Shown in pieces: positions 8,770-17,530 of a DNA stretch of 64,000 nucleotides. A program made the position numbers and the translations under genes. Numbering within the stretch: the stretch's first letter is position 1; every line of letters starts with the position of its first letter. This stretch comes from NORP240 sp046047495 (GTDB lineage: Bacteria > Pseudomonadota > Gammaproteobacteria > Pseudomonadales > Pseudohongiellaceae): positions 7,105 to 71,104 of the forward strand of contig JBJOHV010000056.1 in the NCBI GenBank assembly GCA_046047495.1, written 5' to 3'. A model generated the notes under the pieces. The model was not told the origin of the DNA, searched no databases, and worked only from the letters and a program-made list of their open reading frames with translations.

Positions 8770-8923
8770 GCGTCCCGCAACTCCCGTATCCACGGGAGCC
8801 CTTTTCAATGCATCGAATGGTGTGTGATTGGGGAGATTTGCAATAACGGTGCCACCCGGCACCAACTACCGAGTCATGGGAGCCCCGGGATTGCTGGCTG
8901 ACGGGCCCTCAGGCCAGACACCG

Positions 8924-8951
8924 CTTATATTTTGTCCATCCATGCACTTAA
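8924..8951 (-). promoter_or_regulatory. Possible sigma-70 promoter of the CadC-like gene
   Basis: On the minus strand TTAAGT (8951-8946) and TATAAG (8929-8924) are separated by 16 bp, about 155 bp upstream of the regulator's ATG. The rest of the 264-bp gap 8770-9033 shows no recognisable gene or terminator. The call rests on sequence match only. Confidence 0.3.
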
Positions 8952-9033
8952 CTGGGAAGGGATGCCAGTGTCTGTGCACCAAAATGGTTTGCTCATGGTC
9001 CGGCAGGTATCAGGCGCGGAATTCCAGTCCCGG

Positions 9034-10890
9034 TCACGATCCCATGCTGTGGGCGATGTGCAGTTCCCGCAGCATGGATTGCTTCTTGGTCTGGTGGTCC
9101 TGCATGCGACAAAGAATGTCGTCCAGCATCTCCACCGCGGAAACAATGTGGGGCCCTTTGTTGAGCATCACACACTCGGCGCGGTCACTCATGGCCGCGT
9201 CGGTAATCTCGGCACGGGAGGGCATGCCCTCCTTGGCCAGGGATTCCAGCACCTGGGTGGCCCAGATCACCGGCACATGAGCCGCCTCGCAAAGCCACAG
9301 GATCTCCTCCTGGGCCTCTGCAAGCCGTACGAACCCGCACTCCACCGCCAGATCGCCCCGGGCGATCATGACTCCGCAACGGGAATTGGCCATGGCCGCC
9401 AGCAGAATGGACGGCAGATTCTCGAAGCCGCGACGGGTCTCGATCTTCAATACGACGGCAGGTCGGCGCTCGCCGAGGCGCTCGATCTGCTGCTGCAACT
9501 GACGCACATCCTCCGCGCTGTTGACGAAGGACAGGCCGATGATGTCCGCGTGGGCAGCCACGAATTCCAGATCCTGCAGGTCCTTGTCGGTCAGGGCGGC
9601 CAGTCCCAACCGGCTCTCCGGCAGATTGATGCCCTTGTCTGCCCGCAGGCGCGAGCCGCCGGGCGCGGTGCGCTGAATCCTGACCCTTACCTCGCTGTCC
9701 CCGACCGTTTCCACGCTACCGGCAATCCTGCCGTCGTCGAATAAAATGGGGGCACCTGGCTCCACCCAGTCGAACACTTGCGGCAGACTGCAGCCGATAC
9801 GGGCCGGAGTCAGCACCTGACCACGCGGGTCCAGGCTGGCCGCACGCCCGGGCTGCTGGTCGCGGGTGATGATGAGAATGTCCTGGGGCTGCAAACAGAG
9901 TTCTCCTGCCAGGGGTTCGAGGGGGCCGACGACACCGAGACGATCGTGGCTGCCGGCCACGATGAGCTCCAGGCCGGGCACCAGGTAGGTAGTCTTGTCA
10001 CAGGCAACCCACAGTCCTGAGGCGCCGGCTTCCAGGACGGACCAGTAGCGGCGGGCGCCCCGCGCATCCCGCAGCTCAATCCGCTCACCCGCCGCGATGA
10101 CCTGCGGCCTGAACTCCCGCAGCAGCAGGCTGGTATCGGCATGGCTGGGGGCCGACTGGGGGTGTTCGGTGCCGCTGATCCATACCCGCGCCGGCTCGAT
10201 CACCTGCCCCAGTGCATCTCTCCGGGGGCGTATCCGCAATACCGCAGGGCCGCTCTGCACGGGTCCCGTTCGCAGTTTCGGCCCGCCCAGATCCATCTCC
10301 ACCTGACAGGCCTTGCCCAGGGTCCTGGATGCCCGCCGCAGATTGTCAATCATTCCTGCCCAGGCCTCGGGCCCATCGTGGGCACAGTTGATGCGCATGC
10401 AGTCCATTCCCTGTTCCAGCAACTGATACACCAGTGTGTAGTCCCTGGCCGCCTCGCTGGGCATGGTGACCATGATGCGCACCGCGCGCGCCTGGGGAGT
10501 CGGCCCCAGCAGGTCCTCAGTGTGTTGCTTCAACAGGCGCTGGCCGTCGTTGTAACTCAGTGGCAGCGGTATCGGGGGTGGCGGCGGCACATCGCCGGTC
10601 AAATCGTGCAGAGTCTGCAGTACGCTGTCCACCGTCGCCAGGGCGTGGGCCTCGGCACGCCCCAGTGACGACAGTCCCAGAGCCGCCAGGCGTGATTGCA
10701 GAAAGCGCAGGTCGTGCTGACGCAGCACCAGATAGTGGAGCAGGTTGCGGCCGCTTTCGCGGAATGTCGGGTGCAGGCCGGTCAGCTGGTGTGCCGACGA
10801 CTCCGCGAGACTCAGCATCTTGCCCCGCAGGGTCAACAGGAAGGCCGCCAGTTCCCGGTATTCCGCGACCCGCTCATCACCCTGATGCAT
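9034..10890 (-). CDS. Divergent pyruvate kinase, N-terminally extended and lacking the C-terminal domain
   Basis: A 618-residue protein whose residues from about 136 to the end form the pyruvate kinase barrel. Motifs seen are M-R-I-N-C-A-H-D (165-172), D-L-G-G-P-K-L-R, L-K-I-E-T-R-R-G, M-I-A-R-G-D-L-A-V-E (508-517) and A-T-Q-V-L-E-S...P-S-R-A-E-I-T-D. Classical enzymes have R-x-N-x-S-H-G and M-L-S-G-E-T; here these read R-I-N-C-A-H-D and M-L-N-K-G-P. The allosteric C-terminal domain is absent. About 135 residues of helical sequence with a P-P-P-P-P linker (102-106) precede the barrel. The ATG at 10890 has GGAGGTG six bases upstream and overlaps the MFS gene by 14 bp. Phosphoenolpyruvate-to-pyruvate activity is likely but not certain. 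Confidence 0.82.
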   Translation of the reverse strand: MHQGDERVAEYRELAAFLLTLRGKMLSLAESSAHQLTGLHPTFRESGRNLLHYLVLRQHDLRFLQSRLAALGLSSLGRAEAHALATVDSVLQTLHDLTGDVPPPPPIPLPLSYNDGQRLLKQHTEDLLGPTPQARAVRIMVTMPSEAARDYTLVYQLLEQGMDCMRINCAHDGPEAWAGMIDNLRRASRTLGKACQVEMDLGGPKLRTGPVQSGPAVLRIRPRRDALGQVIEPARVWISGTEHPQSAPSHADTSLLLREFRPQVIAAGERIELRDARGARRYWSVLEAGASGLWVACDKTTYLVPGLELIVAGSHDRLGVVGPLEPLAGELCLQPQDILIITRDQQPGRAASLDPRGQVLTPARIGCSLPQVFDWVEPGAPILFDDGRIAGSVETVGDSEVRVRIQRTAPGGSRLRADKGINLPESRLGLAALTDKDLQDLEFVAAHADIIGLSFVNSAEDVRQLQQQIERLGERRPAVVLKIETRRGFENLPSILLAAMANSRCGVMIARGDLAVECGFVRLAEAQEEILWLCEAAHVPVIWATQVLESLAKEGMPSRAEITDAAMSDRAECVMLNKGPHIVSAVEMLDDILCRMQDHQTKKQSMLRELHIAHSMGS

Positions 10891-12367
10891 CTCTTTCACC
10901 TCCCCGTTCATTCGCGTTACCGCTTGTCTCTTCTTTCGCCAGCTTCGACACCAGACCCTGCTCCTCCTCCGCCGCCGACCGGCTATGACGCAGGGGCCGG
11001 GCAAATACCATGGCGTTGCTGCGTACCTGTCGGGTTCCCAGCCATAACAGGCCGCTGAAGAGTAGCAGGAAATAAATCGGGAAGGCCTTGAGCGAGTCGA
11101 TAAAAACCTCGCGCCGCAACGGCTCTCCGATCAGGTCGGCGTCCGCCGCGGCCTTGAGCCCGGCGATCAGCACGGTATAGAAGAGGCTGGCCAGCCCCAG
11201 GCCCAGATTGAGGGCAAGACCACGGAAACTGAGCACGGTGGCACGCAGTCCCGAGTCCACCTCCCTGTTGATATAGAAGCTGGACTGGTAACTCACGGCC
11301 CCCATCATGACGAAGGCCATGACCGCGAACAGGACCCCGAACCAGGGAATCACCAGCAGGATGCCCAGCAGACCGCACAGCAACACGGCCGACAGCAGCA
11401 GGAAATTGAACCAGGGGGAGTAATGGCTCACCAGATGGCGGGACACCCGGGCAGTGAGAATGCCCAGCAGGGACATGGCGGCACCGATCACCCCGAACCA
11501 GGCCGGTGGAATCTCGATGACCCGGTAATATTCACTGGCCAGCACCACGAACTGGCGTGCCACACTGTCCAGCAGCAGGGCCGCCAGGATGACGAACAGG
11601 ATGAAGCGATGGGACAGTGTCCAGCCCGCAGCCTTCAGTATCTGGCGGAACGGACCGGCCAGGGTCGCCCGCCAGGTGGCTTTGACTGAATCGGCGGACG
11701 GCGGATGCACTTCCCGCATACCCACTGTGATGGCGAATGCCGCCAGGGCATTGCCGAAGGTGAGGATGACCGGCAGTCGGATGATGGTTTCCGGTGCCAG
11801 CCGCCACTCCGGATCGAGCGCGGTCAGCAATCCATTGATCAGTTCCTGGTCATAGGCCAGGGCACCGCTGATCATGGTGATAAAAAAGCCGATGGACACC
11901 ACGTAGCTGCAACGCTCCAGCAGAGCGGCCCATTCACTTTCCCGGCCCAGAGCCTGCAGGGAATCGTAGGCCAGGGCCTCATCCGCCCCGCTGGCAGCCG
12001 CTTCCGACAGACCGGAGCAGATCCGATTCAGCAGAAACACCGTGAACAGCAACGGCGAGGCGCCCAGGGGCACGAACACCAGCAGGGCCATTTCCACCAC
12101 CATGAGGCCGGCGGCGAAAACCACCAGGCGCTTGCGACCCAGCAGATCAGCCAGGGCGCCGGACGGCACCTCGGCACCCACGATGGTGAGTGCCCACACG
12201 ATGTTGAGCAGGGCAAACTGTTCCAGGGTCAACCCGTAATCGAGGAACAGGATGGTGAACACCGGATAATAGAAGCGGGCACTGTAGAACAGACGGAAGC
12301 CCACGAAGCGCCGCAGATTGCCTTCCAGTGCTTTTGTCGACAATGCCTGAGGTTCCTTTGCCGCCAT
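10877..12367 (-). CDS. MFS transporter
   Basis: A 496-residue integral membrane protein with about 12 hydrophobic segments. The loop after the second helix reads G-A-L-A-D-L-L-G-R-K-R, the major facilitator signature, preceded by G-A-E-V-P-S-G. A charged cytoplasmic tail of about 45 residues (E-E-E-Q-G-L and several Lys/Arg) ends the protein. Substrate cannot be told from the sequence. The ATG lies three bases after the stop of the P-type ATPase gene, and the 3' end overlaps the pyruvate kinase start, so it is the third gene of the dehalogenase operon. In that setting it may export a metabolite or halide-related product, which is inference only. Confidence 0.85.
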   Translation of the reverse strand: MAAKEPQALSTKALEGNLRRFVGFRLFYSARFYYPVFTILFLDYGLTLEQFALLNIVWALTIVGAEVPSGALADLLGRKRLVVFAAGLMVVEMALLVFVPLGASPLLFTVFLLNRICSGLSEAAASGADEALAYDSLQALGRESEWAALLERCSYVVSIGFFITMISGALAYDQELINGLLTALDPEWRLAPETIIRLPVILTFGNALAAFAITVGMREVHPPSADSVKATWRATLAGPFRQILKAAGWTLSHRFILFVILAALLLDSVARQFVVLASEYYRVIEIPPAWFGVIGAAMSLLGILTARVSRHLVSHYSPWFNFLLLSAVLLCGLLGILLVIPWFGVLFAVMAFVMMGAVSYQSSFYINREVDSGLRATVLSFRGLALNLGLGLASLFYTVLIAGLKAAADADLIGEPLRREVFIDSLKAFPIYFLLLFSGLLWLGTRQVRSNAMVFARPLRHSRSAAEEEQGLVSKLAKEETSGNANERGGERDASG

Positions 12368-12370
12368 GGG

Positions 12371-15112
12371 TCAGGCCATGCGCAGAAAGCGGTTGGTGAG
12401 AGCCTTTTCGATTTCCACCAGCAGCACGATGGTGCCGGTGGCCAGGGCAATGACCAGCCAGTCCACGGCGGCGATGGCCGTGATGTCGAACATTCTCTGC
12501 ATCACCGGCAGGTAGCAGAACCCGGCCTGCAGCACCATGACCGCCGATACTGCATATAATACCGGGCTCAGATTCTGCAGCATGCGCCGGTTGAAGATCG
12601 AGTGGTACAGAAAGCGGCAGTTCAGCAAATAAAACGATTCGATGAAAACCAGGGCGGTGACAGCGATGGCGCGCGCGTATTCGATGCTGTAACCACGATC
12701 CAGGTAATGGCGGAACAGCAGGAATACGATGAGCGCCCCGCTGCCGGCCACCAGCAACAGCCGCACCAGCATGGCCCCGGTGATGATGCCGCGCCGGGAA
12801 TCCCGCGGTGGTCGTTGCATCACATTGGCTTCACTGGCTTCGAACACCAGGGCCAGGGACAGGGTGATGGCGGTGGTCATGTTGACCCACAGCACCTGCG
12901 CGGGAGTGATGGGCAGCACCAGACCCATCAGGATGGCGGCGGTGATCACCGCCGCTTCGGCCATGCTGGTGGGCAGGATGAACACAATGGACTTGTGGAT
13001 GTTGTCGAACACGGTACGACCTTCCGCCACGGCCTCGGCGATGTTGGCGAAATTGTCATCCATCAGCACGAAGTCGGATGCCTCGCGGGCGGCATCCGTG
13101 CCCCGCTCACCCATGGCGATGCCGATGTTGGACTTGCGCAGGGCCGGCGAGTCGTTGACCCCGTCCCCGGTCATGGCCACCACGTGACCACGGTTCTGCA
13201 AGGCCTTGACCAGCTGCAGTTTGTTGGCCGGGCTGGTGCGGGCGAACACATCAACCTCCTCCACCGCCAGGGCCAGCTGCTGGTCATCCAGCATGGACAA
13301 TTGCCGGCCGGTGAGCACACTGCGGGTATTGAGACCCAGCTCATTGCCGATGGCGGCGGCGGTCAGCGGATTGTCGCCGGTGATCATCTTGACCCGGATG
13401 CCGGCACTGTGACAGCGGGCAATGGCGGCCACGGCCTCCGGCCGCGGTGGGTCACTGATGCCGGTCAATGCCACAAGGGTCAGGTCGCGCAACACATTTT
13501 CGTGTGACAACTGGACCTTTTCATCCACCACCTTGGTAGCCAGTGCGATGACCCGCATGCCCTGTCGCCCCAGCGCCGCGATGCGTTCATGCCAATAGGC
13601 GCTGTCAACCGGCGCTGTCCCCTCTGCAACAGCCTGGGTGGCGCAGGCCTCCAGCAGCTGCTCCGGCGCCCCTTTGACCGCCAGCCAATGGCACCCTTGA
13701 TCATCCCGGTGGAGAGTGGCCATGAAGCGGTGTTCGGCATCGAAGGGCAACTGGTCGTGGCGGGGCTGTTCCTGGCGCACCGTATCCGGTTGCAGGCCGC
13801 TCTTGATGGCGAACGCCAGCAGCGCGGTTTCCGTAGGATCGCCCTGCAGCTGACCGCCATCGGGATCCGCTGCCACGCTGGCATCATTGCACAGCAGCGC
13901 CACCCTGGCAGCCAGCGCCAGTTCGCCCTCGGATTTTCCGTCCGCCACCTGTCCGCTGTCGTCGCGCTGGATCTCACCGACCAGACCGACAGGGGAATCC
14001 CGGTCGCCGGTCTGACCGGCATCCAGTACCCGGTAACTGTGGGACGCGGTCACCACCTCCCGGACCGTCATGCGATTGGCGGTGAGGGTGCCGGTCTTGT
14101 CGGAGCAAATGACGTCCACAGAGCCCAGCACTTCCACGGCCGGCAGGCGCCGTACCAGGGTTTTCTTGCGCGCCATGCGCATGACCCCGATAGCCAGGGT
14201 GACGGTAACCACCGCCGGAATGGCTTCGGGTATGGAGGCCACGGCGATACCGATGGCGGCCTGCACCATGGCGGCGAATTCATAATCGCGGACAAACACC
14301 CCAAACAGCATGATGAGCACCGCCAGAACCAGGATGGCGATGGTGAGCTGTCCGGCGAAGCGTTGCAGTTGAACCTGCAACGGCGTGCTGGGCATATGCA
14401 CCTGCTGCACCATGGTGTTGATGGAGCCGATCTGGGTCTGGACCCCGGTATGGCAGATCACACCGCGCGCTGTTCCAGCGGTCACCAGGGTACCCATGTA
14501 TCCCATGTTGGTTCGCTCCGCCAGGTCGGTATCCGGCTGCAGGGAATCAGTCTGCTTCATGACCGGCTGGGACTCACCGGTGAGGGCAGATTCATCACAC
14601 TGCAGGTCCTTGATATAGAACAACCGCAGATCCGCCGGCACCCGGTCACCGGCCTTCAGGATCACCACGTCACCCGGTACCAGCACCTCGCTGTCCGTTT
14701 CCCGCAGGCCGCCGTCCCGCAGTACGCGGCAACGGGTGCGGGTCATGGACATGATGCTGCGCAGGGCGGCCTCGGCCCGTCCTTCCTGTATGAAGCCGAC
14801 GATGCCGTTGATCAACACCACCGCAAAGATCACCCCGCTGTCCACCAGATGCTGCAGCAGCAGACTCACCAGGCCGCTGCCCAGAAGCAGATAGATGAGC
14901 ACGTTGTTGAACTGGGACAGAAAGCGCTGCCAGGCAGGACGCGGCGGCGCCATGGGCAGCCGGTTGGCACCGAAGGATTGCAGCCGCGCCTGGGCCTCAT
15001 CGGATGACAGACCGGACTCGCTGCAGGCCAGCGCGGAAAATACGTCCTGTGCCGCCAGCCCATGGGGGCGCAGCAGGCCGGGATGAGCCAGGGATTCTCC
15101 GCTGCGGGTCAT
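12371..15112 (-). CDS. Type II P-type cation-transporting ATPase
   Basis: A 913-residue P-type ATPase. The phosphorylation motif is D-K-T-G-T-L-T with Asp at residue 338; T-G-E-S is at 178-181, I-T-G-D-N and G-D-G-V-N-D-S-P mark the nucleotide and hinge regions. Helix pairs lie at about 70-110 and 256-310, with a six-helix C-terminal bundle. The helix 4 motif is P-E-A-I-P (295-299) rather than P-E-G-L-P, and the later L-W-V-N-M-T-T lacks the Asp found in calcium pumps, so the ion is uncertain (Na+, K+ or Mg2+ are possible). The ATG at 15112 overlaps the stop of the dehalogenase gene as ATGA. It sits between the dehalogenase and the MFS gene in one operon. Confidence 0.9.
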   Translation of the reverse strand: MTRSGESLAHPGLLRPHGLAAQDVFSALACSESGLSSDEAQARLQSFGANRLPMAPPRPAWQRFLSQFNNVLIYLLLGSGLVSLLLQHLVDSGVIFAVVLINGIVGFIQEGRAEAALRSIMSMTRTRCRVLRDGGLRETDSEVLVPGDVVILKAGDRVPADLRLFYIKDLQCDESALTGESQPVMKQTDSLQPDTDLAERTNMGYMGTLVTAGTARGVICHTGVQTQIGSINTMVQQVHMPSTPLQVQLQRFAGQLTIAILVLAVLIMLFGVFVRDYEFAAMVQAAIGIAVASIPEAIPAVVTVTLAIGVMRMARKKTLVRRLPAVEVLGSVDVICSDKTGTLTANRMTVREVVTASHSYRVLDAGQTGDRDSPVGLVGEIQRDDSGQVADGKSEGELALAARVALLCNDASVAADPDGGQLQGDPTETALLAFAIKSGLQPDTVRQEQPRHDQLPFDAEHRFMATLHRDDQGCHWLAVKGAPEQLLEACATQAVAEGTAPVDSAYWHERIAALGRQGMRVIALATKVVDEKVQLSHENVLRDLTLVALTGISDPPRPEAVAAIARCHSAGIRVKMITGDNPLTAAAIGNELGLNTRSVLTGRQLSMLDDQQLALAVEEVDVFARTSPANKLQLVKALQNRGHVVAMTGDGVNDSPALRKSNIGIAMGERGTDAAREASDFVLMDDNFANIAEAVAEGRTVFDNIHKSIVFILPTSMAEAAVITAAILMGLVLPITPAQVLWVNMTTAITLSLALVFEASEANVMQRPPRDSRRGIITGAMLVRLLLVAGSGALIVFLLFRHYLDRGYSIEYARAIAVTALVFIESFYLLNCRFLYHSIFNRRMLQNLSPVLYAVSAVMVLQAGFCYLPVMQRMFDITAIAAVDWLVIALATGTIVLLVEIEKALTNRFLRMA

Positions 15113-15987
15113 TGCAATGCGCGCAGCCAGGTGGAAATGGCCTGACCGATCTCCTCGGGGGAGTCCTCCTGCAGGAAATGGTTGCCGCGCACCGTCACCT
15201 CCTGCTGATTGGGGAAACGGCGGCAAAACTCCCGCTGCTCACCGGTCAGGATCGCACCCGGGTCCGCATTGATGAACAGCTTGGGCAGACCGCTGCCCTG
15301 CAGCCAGGTACTGTATTCGCTGACGATCTTCACCACATCAGCCGGCTCCCCCTCGATGGGGATCTGGCGCGGCCAGGTCAGGGTGGGACGCCGGTCCTCG
15401 CCGGGGTTGAGGAACGGCCGCCGGTAGACTGCCATCTCCTCCTCGCTCAAGGCTCTCAAAACCGAGCCGGGTAGCACTCTTTCGATGAAGACATTCTTCT
15501 GCAGAATCATCTCCTCGCCTGCCGCAGAGCGCAGGCCCTGGAACACCTTGCGGGCCGCCTCCGGCCATTGCGCCCAGGTCAGCGGCATGACGATGCCTTC
15601 CATGTAACAGATGCCCTTGACCGCTTCCGGATGGCGCCGGCACCAGTCGAAACCCAGGGCGCTGCCCCAGTCGTGGATCACCCAGGTCACATTGCGGGTC
15701 ACCCCGAGGGCAGACAGCACCGAATCCAGGTATTTGCGGTGCTCCACCAGGGTGTAGCTGTGGGGACCGGGGTTGTCCAGCTTGTCCGAGTCACCCATGC
15801 CGATCAGATCGACGGCCAGACAGCGGCCCTGGTCCGCCAGCAGTGGCATCACGTTGCGCCACAGATAGGAGGAGGTGGGATTGCCGTGCTGAAACACGAT
15901 GGGATCGCCCTGTCCCAACTCCACATAGGCCATCCGTTTGCCCAGTACGCTGATGGTCTTCTTGGGTAACTCGGCACTGCTGATCAT
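15109..15987 (-). CDS. dhaA: Haloalkane dehalogenase
   Basis: A 292-residue alpha/beta hydrolase that cleaves carbon-halogen bonds of haloalkanes to alcohol plus halide. The catalytic set of subfamily II dehalogenases is visible: nucleophile D106 with halide-binding W107 in H-D-W-G-S-A, halide-binding N36 in H-G-N-P-T-S, acid E130 in Y-M-E-G, and base H270 in G-N-H-F-L-Q-E-D. D106, W107 and E130 fall at the same numbers as in Rhodococcus DhaA. The ATG at 15987 has GGAGGA eight bases upstream; the frame opens earlier but without family homology. It heads a four-gene operon with a P-type ATPase (ATGA overlap), an MFS transporter and a pyruvate kinase. A related hydrolase activity cannot be excluded. 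Confidence 0.88.
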   Translation of the reverse strand: MISSAELPKKTISVLGKRMAYVELGQGDPIVFQHGNPTSSYLWRNVMPLLADQGRCLAVDLIGMGDSDKLDNPGPHSYTLVEHRKYLDSVLSALGVTRNVTWVIHDWGSALGFDWCRRHPEAVKGICYMEGIVMPLTWAQWPEAARKVFQGLRSAAGEEMILQKNVFIERVLPGSVLRALSEEEMAVYRRPFLNPGEDRRPTLTWPRQIPIEGEPADVVKIVSEYSTWLQGSGLPKLFINADPGAILTGEQREFCRRFPNQQEVTVRGNHFLQEDSPEEIGQAISTWLRALQ

Positions 15988-16137
15988 GGTCTCGGTCCTC
16001 CGAATTGCTGCACTTTCTGCCCTACTGTAAGCTTGGGCCTGTATCCCTTTAATGACAATGCGACCCGCTTGATAAAAATCCACTAACGACGTATCCGCCT
16101 AATAACAACTCACTATTAATAACAACAGGAGTCCGCC

Positions 16138-16983
16138 ATGAAGGCAATGCTGAAAATACTGGTAGCGGGTCTGAGCCTCGGCCTGGCCGCCAACGCCTGC
16201 GCCCAGGCACCGCTGACCATCTCTGAGGTCAAGCAAGGCCTGTATGTGATCATGGGTTCCGGTGGCAATGTGGGACTGCGGGTGACGTCCGAGGGTGCCG
16301 TGCTGATCGACGACAAGTTTCCCCAGAATTTCGACGAGATCCAGTCCCTGGTGGCCAGTGTCACCGACCAGCCGGTGAAGTATGTGATCAATACCCACCA
16401 CCACGGCGATCATACCGGCAGCAATGCGGGCTATATCGCCATCGCCGAGATCATTGCCCACAAGAATGCCCGGGCCAACATGATCAGGGGCGACCAGGCT
16501 GGGCCGCCGGAAATCGTCTTCAGTCAGGAAACAGCGGTGTTCCTGGGGAACATCGAGGTGCGCGCCTACCATTTCGGCACCGGCCATACCAATGGCGATG
16601 CGGTGATTTATTTCCCGGACCTGAAGACCATTCATGGTGGCGATCTGCTGCACACTACCGCCCCCTTCATCGATTACGCCAACGGCGGCAGCAGCCGCGG
16701 CTGGGTGACAACCCTCAATGGTATCCTCGGCCTGGATTTCGATACCGCCATTCCCGGTCACGGCGAGGTGATCGATCGCGCCGGCGTGGTGGCCTTTCGC
16801 AATCAGATGGAGGCGGTGCGGGAACGCATGAAGTCCCTGGTGCGGGGAGGCATGCCCGCCGGTGAAGCTGCGGTGCGGATCAAGGACCAGAGCCTCAGCT
16901 GGACCATGGCGGATACCGGCCTCTTCATGCAACGCAGCATTCCCGGGTTTTTCGAGGAAATCCGCGCAGAACTGCAACCCTGA
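16138..16983 (+). CDS. Periplasmic metallo-beta-lactamase-fold hydrolase
   Basis: A 281-residue exported MBL-fold protein. The signal peptide covers about residues 1-23 (L-G-L-A-A-N-A-C-A-Q), possibly with lipidation at C21. The zinc motif T-H-H-H-G-D-H-T-G is at 86-94, followed by H150 in G-T-G-H-T-N-G-D, the Asp of G-G-D-L-L-H and the His of P-G-H-G-E-V. This pattern fits the broad group of periplasmic cyclase/hydrolase-like MBL proteins often seen beside quinoproteins, and also resembles subclass B beta-lactamases. Substrate is unknown. AGGAG precedes the ATG by seven bases. It is divergent from the dehalogenase operon, with about 150 bp between them. Confidence 0.85.
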   Translation: MKAMLKILVAGLSLGLAANACAQAPLTISEVKQGLYVIMGSGGNVGLRVTSEGAVLIDDKFPQNFDEIQSLVASVTDQPVKYVINTHHHGDHTGSNAGYIAIAEIIAHKNARANMIRGDQAGPPEIVFSQETAVFLGNIEVRAYHFGTGHTNGDAVIYFPDLKTIHGGDLLHTTAPFIDYANGGSSRGWVTTLNGILGLDFDTAIPGHGEVIDRAGVVAFRNQMEAVRERMKSLVRGGMPAGEAAVRIKDQSLSWTMADTGLFMQRSIPGFFEEIRAELQP

Positions 16984-17123
16984 GCCCGGATTGGATGGGT
17001 GGCTGGGATTTTCCGCCCTTGGTGCTGAACAGACTTACCGGTGGAGTCTGACTGCCTGCCCCATGGGAAGCCGACCAAGGCTGACAGAGGACGGATCGGA
17101 TGCGGGCAGCTGCAGGCTGTCAA

Positions 17124-17501
17124 TCAGTGCCGGCGTCCCTTGATCAGGTCCATGATCTTGTCCGAGAAGGTCTTGCGACTGAGGTCCGTCAGCTCACCGG
17201 CATCGAGGAAGGTGGAGTTGCAGCTGGGGCAGGTCTCCAGCCACACATGGGGTTGGTGGACATCCTCCACCTTGTCCATTTCGATATTGCACTTGGGGCA
17301 TTTGATGTCCCCGATGCGGTCGAACTTCCTGCCCTGCTTGACCGAGCCCACGTCCATCAGGGTCACGGATTCCCAGCTGGCCGTCAGCTTGCGCATGGAA
17401 CCCGCCGGTATCAGCAACCCCATGCAGTTCTTGCAGCGATTGATGGTCAGATCACCCAGTTTTTTTTCCTCGAATTCACCCTTGCATTTCGGACAGTCCA
17501 C
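17124..17501 (-). CDS. TFIIB-type zinc-ribbon protein
   Basis: A 125-residue protein with two zinc-binding units. The first is C-P-K-C near residues 3-6, paired with C-K-N-C-M-G at about 23-28. The second is C-P-K-C near 69-72, paired with C-P-S-C-N-S-T-F-L-D-A-G-E-L at about 91-104. This matches the zf-TFIIB family of small bacterial proteins, whose function is unknown. Translation most likely starts at a GTG (17501-17499) with AAGGAG six bases upstream. It is convergent with the MBL gene and lies close behind the SDR gene on the same strand (29-bp gap), so it may be the last gene of the VOC-SDR-zinc-ribbon run. The 140 bp to the MBL gene show nothing notable. Confidence 0.78.
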   Translation of the reverse strand: MDCPKCKGEFEEKKLGDLTINRCKNCMGLLIPAGSMRKLTASWESVTLMDVGSVKQGRKFDRIGDIKCPKCNIEMDKVEDVHQPHVWLETCPSCNSTFLDAGELTDLSRKTFSDKIMDLIKGRRH

Positions 17502-17530
17502 AACCCACTCCTTCCAGTAGCTTGATCAAT

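Noticed and set aside
17124..17501. Possible frameshifted or truncated protein
   Set aside because: Both zinc units are complete and the GTG start has a good ribosome site, so it is a normal small protein.
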